A stretch of DNA of 64,000 nt from Nocardioides soli (GTDB taxonomy: Bacteria; Actinomycetota; Actinomycetes; Propionibacteriales; Nocardioidaceae): NCBI RefSeq assembly GCF_014191495.1, contig NZ_JACHWR010000002.1:372001-436000 (forward strand), written 5' to 3'. Both the position numbers and the translations under genes were made by a program. The notes under the pieces were generated by a model. The model saw only the letters and a list, made by a program, of their open reading frames with translations, was not told the origin of the DNA and ran no database searches. This document shows, in pieces, positions 7,638 through 16,270 of the stretch (position 1 is its first letter; the number at the start of each line of letters is the position of its first letter).

Positions 7638-8522
7638 TCAGTGCAGCGCCGCGAAGAGCCGCTGCCAGTCCGCGACCGGCAGCGGCTGCTCCTGCCAGCC
7701 CGCCTCCCGGTCGAGCATCTGCACGGCGACGTGGTCGGCCCCGGCCGCCAGGTGCTCCCGGAGCCGGGCCGCGACCCGCTCCGGGTCGCCCCACATCACG
7801 AGTGCGTCAACCAGTCGGTCCGAGCCGCCGTCGGCGGCGTCGTCCTCGGTGAAGCCCAGGCGCAGCCAGCTGTTCACGTAGTTCGGCTGGCCGAGGTACA
7901 TCGCGAGGTGGCGCCGGGCCACGGTCCGGGCGGTGTCGGGGTTGGCGTCGAGCACGACCATCTGGGTCGGGGCTAGGAAGGGGTCGGGGCCGAGGATCCG
8001 TCGTGCGTCGGCGGTGTGGTCGACGGTGGTCAGATAGGGGTGCGCGCCGGCGGCGCGGGTGGCCGCGAGCTCGAGCATCTTCGGTCCGAGCGCGGCGAGG
8101 ACGCGGCTGTGCCGCCCGACGGTCACCGGGCCCGTCGCGTCGAGGCCGTCGAGGTAGGTGCGCAACTGGGTGAGCGGTCGCCGGTAGCGTCCGGCGGCGC
8201 CCCGGTCGACGAGCTGGGCGTGGCTCACGCCGAGGCCGAGGAGGAAGCGGTGCCGGTCGGCGTCGGGGAGCGACTGTACGCCGGTCGCCACCTCGTCGGG
8301 AGACATGGTCCAGATGCTCAGGATGCCGGTGGCCACGGTCACTCGGGAGGTCGCGCCGAGCAGGTCCGCCACCCGCTCGAACGGGTCGGACAGCCCGCCG
8401 GTCATCCAGAGCGCCGAGCAGCCGGCCTCCTCGAGTGCGGCCGCGGCCTCGACGGCGGCGGCGCGCTCGCGCAGGCGCAGCCCGCTCGACCAGGCGCCCC
8501 ACGGGCCGGTCGGCAGGCTCAC
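7638..8522 (-). CDS. LLM-class F420-dependent oxidoreductase (MSMEG_4141-like)
   Basis: A 294-residue TIM-barrel protein of the luciferase-like monooxygenase class. The N-terminus GPWGAWSSGLRLRERAAAVE and the ALEEAGCSALWMTGG segment resemble the TIGR03620/MSMEG_4141 group, whose members are predicted to use coenzyme F420 for hydride transfer. The GTG start at 8522 overlaps the stop of the upstream NTF2-fold gene (GTGA) and avoids an Arg-rich extension. It is the last gene of a minus-strand operon with the NTF2 protein, a MaoC-like hydratase and a CoA-transferase, so it probably reduces or oxidises an intermediate of the same pathway. Confidence 0.82.
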   Translation of the reverse strand: MSLPTGPWGAWSSGLRLRERAAAVEAAAALEEAGCSALWMTGGLSDPFERVADLLGATSRVTVATGILSIWTMSPDEVATGVQSLPDADRHRFLLGLGVSHAQLVDRGAAGRYRRPLTQLRTYLDGLDATGPVTVGRHSRVLAALGPKMLELAATRAAGAHPYLTTVDHTADARRILGPDPFLAPTQMVVLDANPDTARTVARRHLAMYLGQPNYVNSWLRLGFTEDDAADGGSDRLVDALVMWGDPERVAARLREHLAAGADHVAVQMLDREAGWQEQPLPVADWQRLFAALH

Positions 8523-9004
8523 GAGGCGTCCGCGTCGACGGAGAGCACCGAGCCGTGCGCGAGGTCGGCGACCCACGAGGCGAAGCGCCAGCCGTCCTCG
8601 GTGCGGACGAACTCGCCGACGTACTCACCGACGACGACGTGGCTGCCGCCGCTGCGGCGGTAGTAGGCGGTCCCCTTGAACCGTCCCGACGCCCGGTCGC
8701 CGTCGACCTCGACGACGCTGTTGGTGAAGGTGTGCAGGATCCAGGGCATCGACGTCTGCAGCCGGACGAACTGCTCGCGGATCTCGCCACGACCGCGGCA
8801 CGGCGGTCGCGCGGCGTTGATGCAGTAGACGCCGTCGGCGACCCACAGCTCGGCGAGGGCGTCCGGGTCGGCGTGGCTCGGCCCGGCCCAGCCGCCGTCG
8901 CACAGCGAGTGGTACCGCGCGGCCAGGGCCTCGATGGCGCGGACGTCCTCCAGTTCGGCGAGCCGGGACTCGAGGGAGTCGAGCCGCTCCTCGAACGTCG
9001 TCAT
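8519..9004 (-). CDS. SnoaL-like/NTF2-fold protein
   Basis: A 161-residue protein of the NTF2-like alpha+beta cone fold. It starts with a coiled segment (TTFEERLDSLESRLAELEDV), then IEALAARYHSLCDGGWAGPS and YCINAARPPCRGRGEIREQF, typical of the SnoaL_4/ketosteroid-isomerase-like group. Members include isomerases, dehydratases and hydroxylating enzymes acting on steroid- or polyketide-like rings, but many have no known activity. It lies between the MaoC-like and LLM genes in a four-gene minus-strand operon. Three further NTF2-fold genes in the window (15288, 27511 and the sigma-factor tail at 43657) show how common the fold is here. Confidence 0.8.
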   Translation of the reverse strand: MTTFEERLDSLESRLAELEDVRAIEALAARYHSLCDGGWAGPSHADPDALAELWVADGVYCINAARPPCRGRGEIREQFVRLQTSMPWILHTFTNSVVEVDGDRASGRFKGTAYYRRSGGSHVVVGEYVGEFVRTEDGWRFASWVADLAHGSVLSVDADAS

Positions 9005-9017
9005 GGATGCTCCTCCG

Positions 9018-9503
9018 TCAGGCCTGGGCCGGCTCGCCCTCGGGCAGGAACCTGACCAGGGCCGAGCGCACCGCCCGGCAGACCAGGACGCCGTCCTGGT
9101 TCAGGCCCCGGTGCTCGAGGGTGACGATGCCCTGCCCCGGCCGCGACGCCGACGGCCGCTTGTCCTTGATCTCGGTCTCGCAGTAGAGCGTGTCGCCGAT
9201 GAAGACCGGAGCGGGGAACGCGATCTCCTGGAAGCCGAGGTTGGCGATGGTCGTCTTCTGGGTCAGGTCGGGGACGCCGATGCTGCACACGATGCCCATC
9301 GTCAGCAGGCTGTTGACCAGGCGCTGCCCGAACTCCGACTCGGCGGACTTCACGGCGTCGAGGTGCAGCGTCTGGGTGTTGAGCGTGATGCTGCAGAACA
9401 GCACGTTGTCGGCCTCGGTGATGGTCCGGCCGGGCTCGTGCCGGTAGACGTCACCCGGCACCATCTCCTCGTAGTAGCGGCCGCGTCGGGTGTGGACGGT
9501 CAT
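9018..9503 (-). CDS. MaoC family (hot-dog fold) hydratase/dehydratase
   Basis: A 161-residue single hot-dog-domain protein. RYYEEMVPGDVYRHEPGRTI, TEADNVLFCSITLN and the LHLD segment match the MaoC-like enoyl-CoA/mesaconyl-CoA hydratase group, in which an Asp/Asn-His pair activates water. It would hydrate an enoyl-CoA made by one of the nearby acyl-CoA dehydrogenases. The ATG at 9503 overlaps the CoA-transferase stop (ATGA), so the two are translationally coupled. A long upstream extension of the same frame belongs to the shadow of the neighbouring gene and was not used. Substrate is unknown. Confidence 0.85.
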   Translation of the reverse strand: MTVHTRRGRYYEEMVPGDVYRHEPGRTITEADNVLFCSITLNTQTLHLDAVKSAESEFGQRLVNSLLTMGIVCSIGVPDLTQKTTIANLGFQEIAFPAPVFIGDTLYCETEIKDKRPSASRPGQGIVTLEHRGLNQDGVLVCRAVRSALVRFLPEGEPAQA

Positions 9504-10780
9504 CGGTCCTCCTGGGGGTCGGCGAGCAGCTCGGCTCGGTGATCGGGATGGGCGACGGAGACGAGCGCCTCGGTGCGCTCGGCCTCGGTGCGGCCGCGGA
9601 GCCAGGCCACGCCGTGCTCCGTGACGACGACGTCGGGGGTGTGCCGGGCCAGGCTCACCACGTCGGCGCCGAGGCGCCGGACGATCCTGCTGTGCCGGCC
9701 GTCGGGCGTGGTCGACGACAGGGCGATCACGGAGAGGCCGCCGTCGGAACCGAAGCCGGCCTCGACGAAGTCCGCGCTGCCGCCGATGCCCGACACCTGG
9801 CGCCGGCCCACGAGCTCGGAGCCCACCTGGCCGGCGAGGTCGACCTCGACGGCCGAGTTGATCGCGACGAGCCGGGGGATCGCGGCCAGCGCCCGGGGCG
9901 CGTGCGAGATCCGGCTGTCGCGCATCACGATCGACGGGTTGCCGTCGGCGAAGTCCATCAGCGTCCGGGTGCCCATCAGCTCGGCCGCCGAGATCGCCGG
10001 GCGGTCGCCGATGTCGCTCCAGCGCAGGATGCCGCGCTCGAAGAGCGGCACCATCGCGTCGTTGGCCATCCCGACGAACCGCACCGCGCCGAGGTCGCTG
10101 CCGGCCAGGAAAGCCGTGAGCGCCTCGGGTACGGCGCCGATGCCGAGCTGGAGGGTGGGCGCCTCGGGCAGCAGGCCGAGGACGTGCTCGGCGACCCGGT
10201 CGCTCGTGGCGTCCCGGGGTGCAGCGGGGAAGTAGCACGCCGGCGTGTCCGCGTCGACGAGTACGTCGAGCTGCGACACGTGCACCATCGAGTCGCCGGT
10301 CGTGCGCGGCGTCTGCTCGTCGACCTCGGCGAGCACGAGGCCGGCCCGGGCGACGGCGTGGCAGACGTAGCTGGCCGACGGGCCGAGGCTGCACCAGCCG
10401 TTGCGGTCGGGCGGCGACACCCGGACCAGCGCGACCGACGTCGCCCACTCGTCGAGCAGCGCGGGCACGGCGGACCCGCGGGCCGGCACGTAGTCGACCT
10501 TCCCGGGCTCGAGCGCCGCGCGGGCCGGCCCGTAGGGGTGCCAGGTGCGGTAGCGGAGATGGCCGGAGGCGGCCGCGGGCAGGAACGGGTAGGCGCCGAG
10601 CTGGAGCCCGGAGTAGAGCGTCGGCCGGCCGAGCCCATCGGCGTGCTCGCCGAGCGCGGTGAGCAGGGTCTCGGGCGTCCCGCAGCCCGGCGCCGCGACG
10701 ATGCTCGCTCCCGGCGCGATGCGGCGTACGGCGTCAGCGGCGCGCTGCGTGGAGAGGTGGCCCAGCACGGCGTCGAGCAC
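9500..10780 (-). CDS. Acetyl-CoA hydrolase/CoA-transferase family protein
   Basis: A 426-residue family I CoA-transferase related to acetyl-CoA hydrolase and 4-hydroxybutyrate CoA-transferase. The segment INSAVEVDLAGQVGSELV carries the glutamate expected to form the acyl-CoA thioester intermediate, and VSGIGGSADFVEAGFGS plus VVTEHGVAWLRG are C-terminal domain signatures. It would move CoA between acids or release it, either priming the substrate or clearing a product. It is the first gene of the minus-strand operon, divergent from livH; the shared 185-base gap contains two operator-like palindromes and a promoter. Confidence 0.87.
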   Translation of the reverse strand: MLDAVLGHLSTQRAADAVRRIAPGASIVAAPGCGTPETLLTALGEHADGLGRPTLYSGLQLGAYPFLPAAASGHLRYRTWHPYGPARAALEPGKVDYVPARGSAVPALLDEWATSVALVRVSPPDRNGWCSLGPSASYVCHAVARAGLVLAEVDEQTPRTTGDSMVHVSQLDVLVDADTPACYFPAAPRDATSDRVAEHVLGLLPEAPTLQLGIGAVPEALTAFLAGSDLGAVRFVGMANDAMVPLFERGILRWSDIGDRPAISAAELMGTRTLMDFADGNPSIVMRDSRISHAPRALAAIPRLVAINSAVEVDLAGQVGSELVGRRQVSGIGGSADFVEAGFGSDGGLSVIALSSTTPDGRHSRIVRRLGADVVSLARHTPDVVVTEHGVAWLRGRTEAERTEALVSVAHPDHRAELLADPQEDR

Positions 10781-10854
10781 CTCCCTCGGTGGCGGTCGGA
10801 TCGACCCGACCTGGCCGATTCGTCGGCGTGACGCTAGCCTTGCCCGAGATTTTA

Positions 10855-10868
10855 AGCAAGTGCTTGAT
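10855..10868. promoter_or_regulatory. KstR2-type operator box
   Basis: AGCAAGTGCTTGAT matches the mycobacterial KstR2 consensus AnCAAGnnCTTGnT at every fixed position. It lies in the divergent promoter region between the CoA-transferase and livH genes, just upstream of a TTGACA hexamer. The consensus is recalled from published work on mycobacteria; binding by a TetR-family repressor here is inferred. Confidence 0.65.
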
Positions 10869-10875
10869 TCATGTC

Positions 10876-10906
10876 TTGACAGGGGCCATGTGACGTGGCT
10901 TACTTC
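10876..10906 (+). promoter_or_regulatory. Candidate promoter for livHMGF operon
   Basis: A TTGACA -35 hexamer at 10876-10881 is followed about 18 bases later by TTACTT/TACTTC (10900-10906). It sits between the two operator-like boxes, an arrangement that fits repression. The -10 element is weak, so the exact start is uncertain. Confidence 0.45.
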
Positions 10907-10912
10907 TCGTCA

Positions 10913-10926
10913 AGCGAGCGCTTGAT
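10913..10926. promoter_or_regulatory. Second, degenerate KstR2-type box
   Basis: AGCGAGCGCTTGAT differs from the AnCAAGnnCTTGnT consensus at one fixed position but keeps dyad symmetry. It lies downstream of the candidate -10 element, about 40 bases before the livH start, where a bound repressor would block transcription. Confidence 0.45.
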
Positions 10927-10965
10927 TCAGCCCAGAACGCTGCTCGTGGGGACGGAGGACCGAAC

Positions 10966-11853
10966 GTGCAACTGCTTGCCCAGCAGCTCGTCAATGGGAT
11001 CGCGCTCGGGTCGATCTATGCCCTGTTCGCGATCGGATTCTCGCTGATCCTGGCGAAGATGGGCATCCTCAACGTGGCGCACGGGACGTTCGCCACGTGG
11101 GGTGCGCTGTCGTCGTACTGGCTGGTGTCCGAGCACGGCATGAACTTCTGGCTCGCGCTGGTGGCCGGCGTCGCGTTCGCCGGTCTGCTCGGCGTGCTGT
11201 CGGACCTGCTGGCGTTCGAGCCGCTACGGCGGCGCAACGCCGGGGTGTTCGCCCCGATCATCGCGAGCATCGGGATCTGGATCGTCCTGCTCACCCTCGC
11301 CGAGGCCTTCAGTGGCCCGGCGGCCACGAGCTACCCCACGGAGTCGGTGCCGACCGAGCCGATCCGGCTCTTCGGCCTGCTGATGCTCCCGGCCCAGGTG
11401 ATCAGCGTCATCACGCTGGTGCTCGTGGTGACGGCGATCCATGTGCTGCTCACCCACACCCGGTTCGGTGCCGCGGTGCGGGCCGTGGCGGTCGACCCGC
11501 GCTCGGCCACCATCGTCGGCGTCAACGCGCGGCGCACCCTCGTCACGGTCGCCTTCCTCGCGGCGGCGATCGCCGGCCTGGCGGGCATCCTCGCCGCGCT
11601 GTCCGACAACAACGTCTCGTCCAGTCTCGGTGAAGCGCTCCTCCTGAAGGGCTTCGCCGCGGTCGTCGTCGGTGGCTACGGCGACATCCGCGGCGCCGCG
11701 CTCGTCGGTGTCGCCATCGGCGTGCTCGAGGTGCTGAGCGCCCAGTACATCTCCTCGGGCTTCCGCGACGCCATCACGTTCGGTGTCCTGCTGCTGGTCC
11801 TCGTCGTCCGGCCCCAGGGCCTGTTCGGCGAGCGACAGCTCGTCAGGGCTTGA
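10966..11853 (+). CDS. livH: Branched-chain amino acid-type ABC transporter permease (LivH family)
   Basis: A 295-residue integral membrane permease. It opens with QQLVNGIALGSIYALFAIGF, the hallmark N-terminus of LivH proteins, and has about eight hydrophobic segments; GVNARRTLVTVAFLAAAIAG and KGFAAVVVGGYGDIRGA are the cytoplasmic coupling region. With LivM, LivG, LivF and the binding protein at 4393 it would import an amphipathic or acidic substrate. Placement among acyl-CoA catabolic genes suggests a carboxylic acid rather than amino acids. The start is GTG with a GGAGG about 7-8 bases upstream. KstR2-like operator boxes precede it. Confidence 0.9.
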   Translation: MQLLAQQLVNGIALGSIYALFAIGFSLILAKMGILNVAHGTFATWGALSSYWLVSEHGMNFWLALVAGVAFAGLLGVLSDLLAFEPLRRRNAGVFAPIIASIGIWIVLLTLAEAFSGPAATSYPTESVPTEPIRLFGLLMLPAQVISVITLVLVVTAIHVLLTHTRFGAAVRAVAVDPRSATIVGVNARRTLVTVAFLAAAIAGLAGILAALSDNNVSSSLGEALLLKGFAAVVVGGYGDIRGAALVGVAIGVLEVLSAQYISSGFRDAITFGVLLLVLVVRPQGLFGERQLVRA

Positions 11854-11872
11854 CCCCCGGAGAGGAAACCTC

Positions 11873-12796
11873 GTGAGCACAACGGCCTGGCTGACGACCC
11901 TGCAGTTCGCAGGGGTCAACGCCTTGTTCGCCCTCGCCATCTACGCCTCGCTCTGGACCGGAGTGCTGAGCCTCGCGCCGATCTTCTTCGGTGCCGTCAG
12001 CGCGTTCACGTTCGGCTACCTGGCCGGAGTCACGGGTCTCTCGCCCGTGCTCTGCCTGATCATCGGCGTCGCCCTCGGTGCCGGCCTCGGTGCCGTCACC
12101 GCCGGCCTGCTGGTCCGGCTCGAGAGTCACTACCTGGCCATGGCGACGATCGCGATGGTGCTGATCGGGCGGGTGGTCATCCTCAACCTGCCCGAGTACA
12201 CCGGCGGCGCCACCGGCACGCTCGTCCCCGGAGACCTGGGGACCTGGGCGTGGCTGATCGGCACGCTCGTGGTGGCGGGCTACGTGATGTCGCGCCTCGC
12301 CGGGTCGCGCTTCGGGCTGGCGGCCGACGCCGTCCGCGAGGACCCGGCGGTGGCCCAGACGCTGGCGATCTCGCCGCGCCGGATCCAGTTCGTGGGCTTC
12401 ATGCTGTCGGGAGCGCTCGGCGGTGCCGCCGGCGTCTTCCAGGCGAGCTTCCTGCAGTACATCGGCCCCGACACCTTCTACACCCACCTCGGCTTCGTCA
12501 GCCTGGCGGCGGTCGTGCTTGGCGGCGCGTTCTACTGGCTCGGCCCGATCGTCGGAGCCGTCGTGTTCACGATCCTCCCCGAGCTGCTGCGCGAGCCGAT
12601 GGGCGAGTACGACCGGGTCGTCACGGGCGTGTTGCTCGTGCTGATCATCATCTACATGCCGCGCGGACTCGTCGACGTACGCCGGCTCCGGCTGCTCAAG
12701 GCGCGATGGTGGCGCTCGCGAGCGAGCTCGCCGTCGGACGACGGGCCCGAGCCCACCGACGTGGCCGGGCCGGCGCGAGCCGAGGCGGCCTCATGA
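11873..12796 (+). CDS. livM: Branched-chain amino acid-type ABC transporter permease (LivM family)
   Basis: A 307-residue membrane permease, partner of LivH. Predicted transmembrane segments cover most of residues 5-280; the EDPAVAQTLAISPRRIQFVG loop is the conserved cytoplasmic coupling segment that contacts the ATPases. The C-terminal 35 residues are hydrophilic (KARWWRSRASSPSDDG). The GTG start was preferred because it follows AGAGGAAA and begins the first membrane segment normally. It lies 19 bases after livH and its stop overlaps livG (ATGA), so all four genes form one operon. Confidence 0.9.
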   Translation: MSTTAWLTTLQFAGVNALFALAIYASLWTGVLSLAPIFFGAVSAFTFGYLAGVTGLSPVLCLIIGVALGAGLGAVTAGLLVRLESHYLAMATIAMVLIGRVVILNLPEYTGGATGTLVPGDLGTWAWLIGTLVVAGYVMSRLAGSRFGLAADAVREDPAVAQTLAISPRRIQFVGFMLSGALGGAAGVFQASFLQYIGPDTFYTHLGFVSLAAVVLGGAFYWLGPIVGAVVFTILPELLREPMGEYDRVVTGVLLVLIIIYMPRGLVDVRRLRLLKARWWRSRASSPSDDGPEPTDVAGPARAEAAS

Positions 12797-13653
12797 CCCA
12801 GCTGCTCCCCGACCGCGACACCGTCGAGCCGGGCACCGAGCTGGCGGTCGACATCGTCGGGCTGACCAAGGCATTCGGTGGTCTGCGGGCCGTCGACGAC
12901 GTCACCATCCGGGTCCCGCGCGGCCGCATCCACGGCATCCTCGGCCCGAACGGCGCCGGCAAGACCACCGTGCTCAACATGGTCAGCGGGTTCATCCAGG
13001 CCGACGCCGGTCGCATCGAGGTGTTCGGTGCGGACGTCACCCGGATGCAGCCCTTCCGGATCGCCCGGCAGGGTGTGGGCCGGACCTACCAGAACATCCG
13101 GTTGTTCCCGGGTCTGACCGTGCTCGAGACCGTCGTGGCCGGCGCCTACATGCAGCGCAGCTCGACGATCGCCGGGGCGATCCTGTTCAGTCCCGGCGAG
13201 CGCCGGGAGCGCCGCGAGATGCGCGAGCGGGCCACCGAGCTGCTGGACAAGGTCGGCGTCCGGGCGGGCTCGTCCGCGCTCGCCGAGACCCTGTCGTACG
13301 GCGACCAGCGCCGGGTCGAGATCGCCCGCGCCCTGGCGACGAACCCGCGGGTGCTGCTGCTCGACGAGCCGACCGCGGGCATGAACGACGCGGAGTCGGA
13401 GGAGGTCGGCCGCCTGCTGCTCGACCTCCGGGACCTCGGGCTGACCCTCATCCTCATCGAGCACAACATGCGGCTGGTCGAGGAGTTCTGCGAGTCGGTC
13501 TCGGTGATGAACTCCGGCGCGCTGCTGGCCGAAGGCGCACCCACGTGGTGCCTGGAACAGGACGACGTGAAGGAGGCCTACTTTGGGAAACGATCCGATG
13601 CTGCGCGTATCGCGACTCTCCGCCGCGCACGGCGCGGTGAAAGCGGTACGTGA
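12793..13653 (+). CDS. livG: ABC transporter ATP-binding protein (LivG family)
   Basis: A 286-residue ABC ATPase. The Walker A motif GPNGAGKTT, Q-loop region VGRTYQNIRLF, a signature-like LSYGDQRRVEIARAL and Walker B VLLLDEPTAGMN occur in order, followed by the H-loop IEHNM. LSYGDQRRVE is the usual LivG version of the LSGGQ motif. It would power the importer with LivF. The ATG start overlaps the livM stop; the 3' end overlaps livF by 71 bases in another frame, an unusually long overlap even for this compact operon. Confidence 0.92.
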   Translation: MTQLLPDRDTVEPGTELAVDIVGLTKAFGGLRAVDDVTIRVPRGRIHGILGPNGAGKTTVLNMVSGFIQADAGRIEVFGADVTRMQPFRIARQGVGRTYQNIRLFPGLTVLETVVAGAYMQRSSTIAGAILFSPGERRERREMRERATELLDKVGVRAGSSALAETLSYGDQRRVEIARALATNPRVLLLDEPTAGMNDAESEEVGRLLLDLRDLGLTLILIEHNMRLVEEFCESVSVMNSGALLAEGAPTWCLEQDDVKEAYFGKRSDAARIATLRRARRGESGT

Positions 13654-14302
13654 CGTCGACATCGAGGTCGCGCAGGGCACCCTGGTCGCCCTGATCGGCT
13701 CGAACGGCGCCGGCAAGACGACGACGCTCAACAGCATCGCCGGGCTGCACAAGCCGTCCGGCGGGTCGGTCCACGTCGGCGGTCGCGACATCACCGGCTG
13801 GTCCTGCCACAAGGTGGTCCGGTCGGGCGTCGCGCTGGTCGCGGAGGGCCGGCGGATCGCCCCGCCGCTGACCGTCGAGGAGAACCTCGAGCTCGCGGCG
13901 TACAGCGGCCGCAGCACCAAGGCCCAGCAGCGTGAGGAGCTGGCCCGGGTGTTCGACCTCTTTCCGAGGCTGGCCGAGCGGCGCAACCAGCTGGCGGCGT
14001 CGATGAGCGGCGGCGAGCAGCAGATGCTGGCCTTCGGCCGGGCGCTGATGACCCGCCCCGACGTCCTGCTCCTCGACGAGCCGTCGATGGGCCTGGCGCC
14101 GTCGATCGTCGACGTGCTGTTCGAGACCATCGAGACCCTGCACCTGGCCGGCGCCACGATCCTGCTCGTCGAGCAGAACGCCGAGCTCGCGCTCGCGGTC
14201 AGCGACCGCGTCTACGTGATGCAGCGGGGCCAGATCGTCTCCGACGGGACCGCGGAGGCAGTCCGCGGCCGGCCGGAGGTCATGTCCGCTCTCTTCGGCT
14301 GA
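13583..14302 (+). CDS. livF: ABC transporter ATP-binding protein (LivF family)
   Basis: A 239-residue ABC ATPase with Walker A GSNGAGKTT, signature MSGGEQQML, Walker B VLLLDEPSMGLAP and the H-loop VEQNAELAL. The TTG start at 13583 is supported by AGGAGG at 13571-13576 with six-base spacing; an ATG at 13598 is the alternative and would shorten the protein by five residues. Both choices overlap livG. It is the last of the four importer genes and is followed after 49 bases by an SDR gene, so transport and catabolism may be co-transcribed. Confidence 0.92.
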   Translation: MGNDPMLRVSRLSAAHGAVKAVRDVDIEVAQGTLVALIGSNGAGKTTTLNSIAGLHKPSGGSVHVGGRDITGWSCHKVVRSGVALVAEGRRIAPPLTVEENLELAAYSGRSTKAQQREELARVFDLFPRLAERRNQLAASMSGGEQQMLAFGRALMTRPDVLLLDEPSMGLAPSIVDVLFETIETLHLAGATILLVEQNAELALAVSDRVYVMQRGQIVSDGTAEAVRGRPEVMSALFG

Positions 14303-14351
14303 CCACGCGTCGGCCGACCACGATCGACCACGAGAAGGAGCTTCCAACACG

Positions 14352-15275
14352 ATGAGCGAGATCAGGCTGGACGGACGGGTGGCCGTCGTGACCGGTGCCG
14401 GACGCGGGCTCGGACGGGCGCACGCGCTGCTGCTCGGCGCGCGAGGCGCGGCCGTGGTGGTGAACGACGTCGGCGGGTCGCTCGACGGCGGCGGCGCCGA
14501 GGCCACCCCGGCGGAGCAGGTGGTCGAGGAGATCCGCGCCGCCGGCGGCACCGCGATCGTCGACACGACCGACGTGCGCACGCTCGACGGCGCGACCGAG
14601 ATCGTCCGGCTCGCGACCGAGACCTTCGGCCGCCTCGACATCCTGGTCAACAACGCGGGCATCCTGCGGGACCGGACGATGGCCAAGCTGACCCGCGAGG
14701 ACGTCGACGCCGTGCTCGACGTCCACCTGCACGGGACGCTGTGGATGACCAAGGCCGCCTGGCCGGTGATGGTCGAGCAGGGATACGGCCGGATCGTGAA
14801 CACGACGTCCGCGGCCGGCATCTTCGGCAACTTCGGCCAGACCAACTACGCCGCGGCCAAGGCCGGCATCTGGGGTGCGACCAAGACGCTCGCCCTGGAG
14901 GGCGCCCGGCACGGGATCCAGGTCAACGCGATCGAGCCCGGTGCTCGCACCCGGATGACCGAGGACCTGCTCGGCGACCTCGCCGACCAGCTCGACCCCG
15001 TCCTGGTGGCGCCGCTGGTGGCGTGGCTGGCGGCGGAGGAGTGCCCGACGACGGGCGAGGTCTACAACGTCGGCGGTGGCCGGGTCGCCCGGGTCGTGGT
15101 GGCGCAGACCCCCGGCCTGTTCGCGCGCGACCTCTCCCCCGAGAGCCTGCGCGACGGCTGGGACGAGATCAACGACCCGGCCCGGGCCGAGGTGATGACG
15201 TCGTTCCAGCAGGAGCTGGCGGTGCTGGTGCAGATGCTCTCGGACGGCGACCGGGCGGGCGCGGACGCGAGCTGA
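14352..15275 (+). CDS. SDR-family dehydrogenase (17-beta-HSD4-like hydroxyacyl-CoA dehydrogenase)
   Basis: A 307-residue classical short-chain dehydrogenase: cofactor motif [15 protein letters not shown], catalytic Ser in TTSAAG and YAAAK. The VNDVGGSLDGGG segment after the second beta strand is characteristic of the dehydrogenase domain of peroxisomal multifunctional enzyme type 2, which oxidises 3-hydroxyacyl-CoA esters including bile-acid side chains. That fits a beta-oxidation step in this cluster. It follows livF and precedes an NTF2-fold gene by 12 bases. An AGAAGGAG ribosome site is present upstream of the ATG. Confidence 0.87.
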   Translation: MSEIRLDGRVAVVTGAGRGLGRAHALLLGARGAAVVVNDVGGSLDGGGAEATPAEQVVEEIRAAGGTAIVDTTDVRTLDGATEIVRLATETFGRLDILVNNAGILRDRTMAKLTREDVDAVLDVHLHGTLWMTKAAWPVMVEQGYGRIVNTTSAAGIFGNFGQTNYAAAKAGIWGATKTLALEGARHGIQVNAIEPGARTRMTEDLLGDLADQLDPVLVAPLVAWLAAEECPTTGEVYNVGGGRVARVVVAQTPGLFARDLSPESLRDGWDEINDPARAEVMTSFQQELAVLVQMLSDGDRAGADAS

Positions 15276-15287
15276 CCGGAGCCAGTC

Positions 15288-16247
15288 ATGACGACGACGC
15301 TCGACGCGGCCCTCGGCCTGATGGCCGAGCTCGACCGCAACGACGCGGCCGGCGTACGGCGCTGGTTCGCGCCCGACGGGACGTGGTGGGTCGACACCGG
15401 GACCGATCGCGCGGCCGGAGACCCGGACGTCGATCCCGGACCGGACCGGCCGTGGCCGCTGCACGGCCTGATGCCGGCGCAGGAGAAGTGCGATCTGCTG
15501 GCGTCGGTCCCCGAGCGCTTCCCCGGCGGCGTACGCCAGCTGGTCCGCCGCTCCTTCGCGGGTCGCGATGTCGCGGTGCTCGAGGTGGAGGGGGACGGGC
15601 TGTTCCTGGGGGAGCGGCCCTACCGGAACCGCTACTGCTTCGTGATGTCGGTCGCCGACGGGCTGGTGACCGGCCTGCGGGAGTACCTCGACACGGCGCA
15701 CAGTGCTGCGGTCTTCGACGGCCGCAACCTCGACCGCCGGTCGGTCGCGCCGCCGCCCGACCGTGACGTGCTGCGCGACCTCGGCCCGTCGAGCCATCCC
15801 GCGGAGCGGCTGGCGGCGGAGTTCCTGGCCAGCCTGGAGGCCGCCGACGGCGACCGCCTCCTCGCGGTGTGCACGCCGGAGGCCACCTGGTGGGCCGACG
15901 GCGGCCGGCTGCGCACGGCGGGCCCCGAGGCGCCGGCCGACCCCGACGCCGACCTCGTGGTCGTCGGGCGGGTGCCGGTGACGGCGCGGGCGCCGCGGAT
16001 CGGCGGACTGCGCACGACCTTCCCGGACGGCCTCGCGCTGCGGGCGTACCGCGTGGTCGTCGACGACGCGTACGACGAGAGCGGCCTGGTCGCCGTCGAG
16101 GTGCGAGGCCAGGGCGGGCACCGCGACGGCGGCACCTACCAGAACCGCTATGTCTTCGTGCTCCGTGCCGAGGGCGGCCGGCTCGCCGAGATCCGCGAGT
16201 ACTGCGACACCCGGCACGCCTTCGACGTCTACGGCATCGACCGCTGA
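15288..16247 (+). CDS. Tandem NTF2-fold (SnoaL-like) protein
   Basis: A 319-residue protein made of two NTF2-like domains, about residues 1-150 and 165-319. The repeat is visible in the matching ends NRYCFVMSVADGLVTGLREY + LDTAH and NRYVFVLRAEGGRLAEIREY + CDTRH, and in the matching TWWVDTG/TWWADGG strands. Single-domain relatives act as isomerases or dehydratases, or have no known activity. The duplication suggests an intramolecular dimer. It ends the livHMGF-SDR operon, immediately before the operator at 16271. Function is not assigned. Confidence 0.75.
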   Translation: MTTTLDAALGLMAELDRNDAAGVRRWFAPDGTWWVDTGTDRAAGDPDVDPGPDRPWPLHGLMPAQEKCDLLASVPERFPGGVRQLVRRSFAGRDVAVLEVEGDGLFLGERPYRNRYCFVMSVADGLVTGLREYLDTAHSAAVFDGRNLDRRSVAPPPDRDVLRDLGPSSHPAERLAAEFLASLEAADGDRLLAVCTPEATWWADGGRLRTAGPEAPADPDADLVVVGRVPVTARAPRIGGLRTTFPDGLALRAYRVVVDDAYDESGLVAVEVRGQGGHRDGGTYQNRYVFVLRAEGGRLAEIREYCDTRHAFDVYGIDR

Positions 16248-16270
16248 TGGCGGCCGGGCCGATCCATCGC

